From NCBI GenBank assembly GCA_028023455.1, contig JAQFVV010000018.1, positions 8,666,679 through 8,730,678 on the forward strand: a stretch of 64,000 bases of DNA, read 5' to 3'. Under the pieces are notes generated by a model. That model was not told where the DNA came from. It did not search any database and saw only the letters and a list, made by a program, of their open reading frames with translations. Below, in pieces: positions 60,340 to 64,000 of this stretch (the first letter of the stretch is position 1; every line of letters begins with the position of its first letter). The DNA is from Epiperipatus broadwayi (taxonomy: Eukaryota; Onychophora; Udeonychophora; Euonychophora; Peripatidae). Made by a program: the position numbers and the translations under genes.

Positions 60340-60990
60340 AGTAAATTAGCTCTACAGAATTTCATTATTTTTCTGATATTTCTGATGTTTTTCTTTGTCT
60401 CACACATCAGTGTAAAATATATGCTAAAAAGATTATTACTTATCAGAAAATAATAAATTTGACTTCATTTGATAGATATTTTTGTTTACTACTGTTCACA
60501 TTTTGTTTCAGCAAATATTTAAAAAATGAGGACGTAATCAAAACAAAGACATTACACATCATCATTTCTAAAAAGATTATTTTCAGTTTATAAAATCAAT
60601 GAAATATTTTTTAATTCTTATTATTTTTAAGCATCCAAGTGAATAATTATTTATTTCTTTTATATTTAACAAATTATGCTTTAAATTTTTAATTTTTTTG
60701 AATATTTATTGCAAAATTGTGATATTTTCTTATCCATAAATATAAAGTAGATTGTTTATGAGAAACTAATCTTGTAAATTATTTCAGGCCATATTTACAT
60801 TAGCTGCTAATATAAAGTTATATTTTAAAAAGTAAAATATTTTGAGTCAAAATAAGTTATTAAAAATTTATATTTCTTGATATATAATAAATATAGTGTA
60901 ATTTTTTTAAAAAAAAAATATCTAAATCCATAATAAATTTGCAAATAAACACATTTTTGCATCATTGGAACTACAATATCGTAAAATGAT
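60340..60990 (-). mobile_element. Partial inverted copy of the Tigger-like element
   Basis: Read on the minus strand it follows 23930-24560: CTTATTTTGACT.AAAATA, TATTAGCAGCTAATGT, GTTTTGATT, ACAAAATGTGAACA, AAATATCTATCAAATGAAG and GATG.GTGAGA.AAAGAAAAA in order. The terminal inverted repeats are not preserved at either end, so it is an old or truncated copy. Confidence 0.7.
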
Positions 60991-61652
<662 letters not shown>

Positions 61653-61851
61653 TTTATAATTATAATTATTTTAGTATTTAAGTATGTATATGCAGCAAGA
61701 AATATTGATGATTGTTTTTTATAATATTATACCTCTAATTTCTGCTTGATGGTGATTTTTCAAAGAATTTATAGTATGACTTTTTAAATAATGTAGTATT
61801 TGGTCTGTTAGTGATCTATTGTTTCTCTTCTGTTGTTATTCAGTAAAAACA

Positions 61852-61938
<87 letters not shown>

Positions 61939-61939
61939 T
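61852..61939. repeat. Microsatellite (ATT)n
   Basis: About 29 uninterrupted ATT units, 200 bp after the ATA/GTA array and opposite to it in strand sense. Confidence 0.95.
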
Positions 61940-62799
61940 ACATATTCCTGCTTTATTATTAGCTTGTTTATTATTATTTTTACTTCTTTCACATAATTCA
62001 TATTACTATAAATGACTATCCAACTGGGGCATAATAAATAATTAGCTCATATAACCTCTTGGTTATCTCAAAAATAATTATGGGCTATTCCTTATGTTGA
62101 TTAAAGATTTAATGTTAAATCATAGTAATTTTCTCCAAGGCATTCTTTATAATTATAAAACTTGATTTTTAGAAATCATTTCTTATACTAGAGAATTTCT
62201 TTTTGAAATTACAAAAGCATAGTCTTAAAGTTATGAAGTAAGTAATGATTTTTTTTGTTTATTTTTTTATTGACCATTAATAACAGATAGTCAAATTTGT
62301 GATTTAGAATGTTTCAATATCATTTATTGATATTCCATCCTTAGCAGTTGTTTAATTAGATAAAACCATTTCTAACAGAGAAAAATGGAAAAATAAAAAA
62401 CATCTCAATCCTAAAAACAGAATCTAAGAAAATATTTGGTCTCCAGAGTACTGTGCACATTATAAAATTATTGCCTTAGCCCAATAATAGCAAACTTGTT
62501 GCCCACTAAAGTGATATTGAATCTTTTCTTGGTTTTCTAAAATTTATTATGATGGGCATCTTAAAATTTGTTTATTCAATCAGAAATTGAATCAAGTACT
62601 AACATTACTGCAAAAAATTTTATTGCCTAAGTAAATTTGAACTATGGTTCTTATCAAATAACTTGTTGGCCAAGAAATAAACTCTATATTGATAGACAAT
62701 TATAAATAAAAGCCTTACAATCTTTTAAATGAGTTTTAAGAAAATTGATTTATATAAATGCTGCACATTAATATTGATATGTAATATATAAATATATCA
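61940..62799. other. Gene-free DNA
   Basis: Nothing beyond AT-rich sequence; no splice-bounded frame. Confidence 0.4.
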
Positions 62800-63060
62800 A
62801 AGTAGAAAGAAAGAGATTGGAGATCAGTCTAAACACACTGAGTGACTAGAATAGAGAATATGGAATGAAGTTGAGTTTTGGAAGTTTAGGATAGCTTCTA
62901 TTAGAAACAAAATTCAAAATAGAATTAAGATGACATGATTAGGTGATGAGAAAGGTTGAAGATTATATAAATAAAGGATTACTAGTTATAAAGAAAATTA
63001 GATATACTTAAGAAAATATGGATAAAGTATTTCATTACTGCTATAAATAAACTAAAGTTA
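62800..63060 (+). pseudogene. Decayed LINE reverse transcriptase C-terminal remnant
   Basis: Across two frames the plus strand gives FRIASIRNKIQNRIKMT, then VMRKVEDYINKGLLVIKKI. This is the layout of the RTE/endonuclease-RT tail (an R-I-R-N helix, then a W-x-GHV-like turn, then a basic region), which normally precedes a GRPKKRW motif that is not visible here. Several stops. It is similar in kind to the tail of the 10.3-kb LINE but not obviously the same family. Confidence 0.4.
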
Positions 63061-63660
63061 TATATGGTTTATTGAGACAGGAGAGTATATTGATAAAAAA
63101 TCGACATTGTTATTCTAAAAGAGACTGCAATTAAGCAAGACTAATAAAACTTAATGAAAAAAGAGAGAAAAATTTTAATAAAAGTAATTATAAATTCTAA
63201 AGATGATCTTTTTATATATATTGTTCACTATTGTTATAAATATTATGCTCTTCATAGTCACACCATTCAATTTTACAATGATTATTGTATTTTCAAAAGA
63301 CGGGAAATTATTTTGCACGCAATTATTGTTATGACACATTTTATTTGCTAATGAAATTTATTAATAAAAAATAATACAGCTTTTTAACATTAAAAATTAA
63401 CATTGTTATTATCTGAATAAATTAATAAAAATTCTTTATTTATGTTTAATTATATTTATCACATATTAACTAACGTAACAAAGCAAAAAAAAAATGCAAC
63501 TTTGAATTATTTCTTATAACATTTACTTTTGTATTTGATGAATGAAATTAATTGATTTTAAACAAAATGACAAGCAAAACTCAAGAACAGACTTTCAAGA
63601 TTATATAAACATTTAATAATATATATAATGTGTTTTTCATCTAGCCCATTAAATGTGTAT
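63061..63660. other. AT-rich gene-free DNA
   Basis: A-rich first half; no feature supported. Confidence 0.4.

Positions 63661-64000
<340 letters not shown>

Overview
This is an intron-type or intergenic stretch of a strongly AT-rich animal genome, most likely an invertebrate. The signs are long microsatellites (ATA, TCA, GATA/GACA/GGTA, GTA, ATT), several eukaryotic transposon classes (Ty3/gypsy LTR elements, RTE-like LINEs, tRNA-derived SINEs, Merlin, a Tigger-like element and MITEs), splice-type junctions around the one good exon, and no bacterial-style gene packing. The phylum cannot be fixed from the sequence. Almost all coding capacity belongs to mobile elements. The only fairly convincing host exon is 6910-7047 on the minus strand: 46 codons between good splice sites, resembling the type-1 periplasmic-binding (ANF-receptor-like) ligand domain of class C receptors and receptor guanylate cyclases.

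Layout. 1-481: decayed Ty3/gypsy gag (minus), cut by the window edge. 0.5-9.8 kb: host DNA with dispersed repeats, a 247-bp direct duplication, a small inverted-repeat MITE, the candidate exon, and a LINE 3' end inside a 65-bp inverted repeat. 10.3-12.4 kb: decayed RTE-like LINE (plus). 12.5-17 kb: a MITE with long inverted repeats, a three-copy dispersed repeat and an 82-bp palindrome. 18-18.6 kb: second decayed gag. 21-22 kb: GATA array and a tRNA-derived SINE with a clear 10-bp target duplication. 22.9-26.2 kb: block X, carrying a Tigger-like element. 26.8-35.7 kb: LTR element A (minus), a decayed Ty3/gypsy. 37.6-38.4 kb: remnant of a third Ty3/gypsy integrase, split by a SINE. 40.7-59.05 kb: block Y, homologous to X but opened by a Merlin transposon, an unassigned 3.4-kb segment, a MITE and LTR element B. 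60.3-61.0 kb: inverted partial copy of the Tigger-like element. 62.8-63.1 kb: another LINE C-terminal remnant. The window ends in a GATA/GACA array.

The main structural result is that X and Y act as empty sites for each other. X shows the locus without Merlin and without element B; Y shows it without the Tigger-like element. This gives independent boundaries for four insertions. Two elements are young and nearly intact: Merlin (41078-42740, 8-bp target duplication, transposase broken by one frameshift) and LTR element B (48075-58889, paired 2.1-kb LTRs differing by only about 1-1.5% by eye, gag and pol broken by two stop codons and homopolymer frameshifts). I saw no clearly new biological system. 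The most unusual features are the heptad coiled-coil extension of the element B Gag, its non-TG/CA LTR ends, and the reciprocal nested-insertion record.
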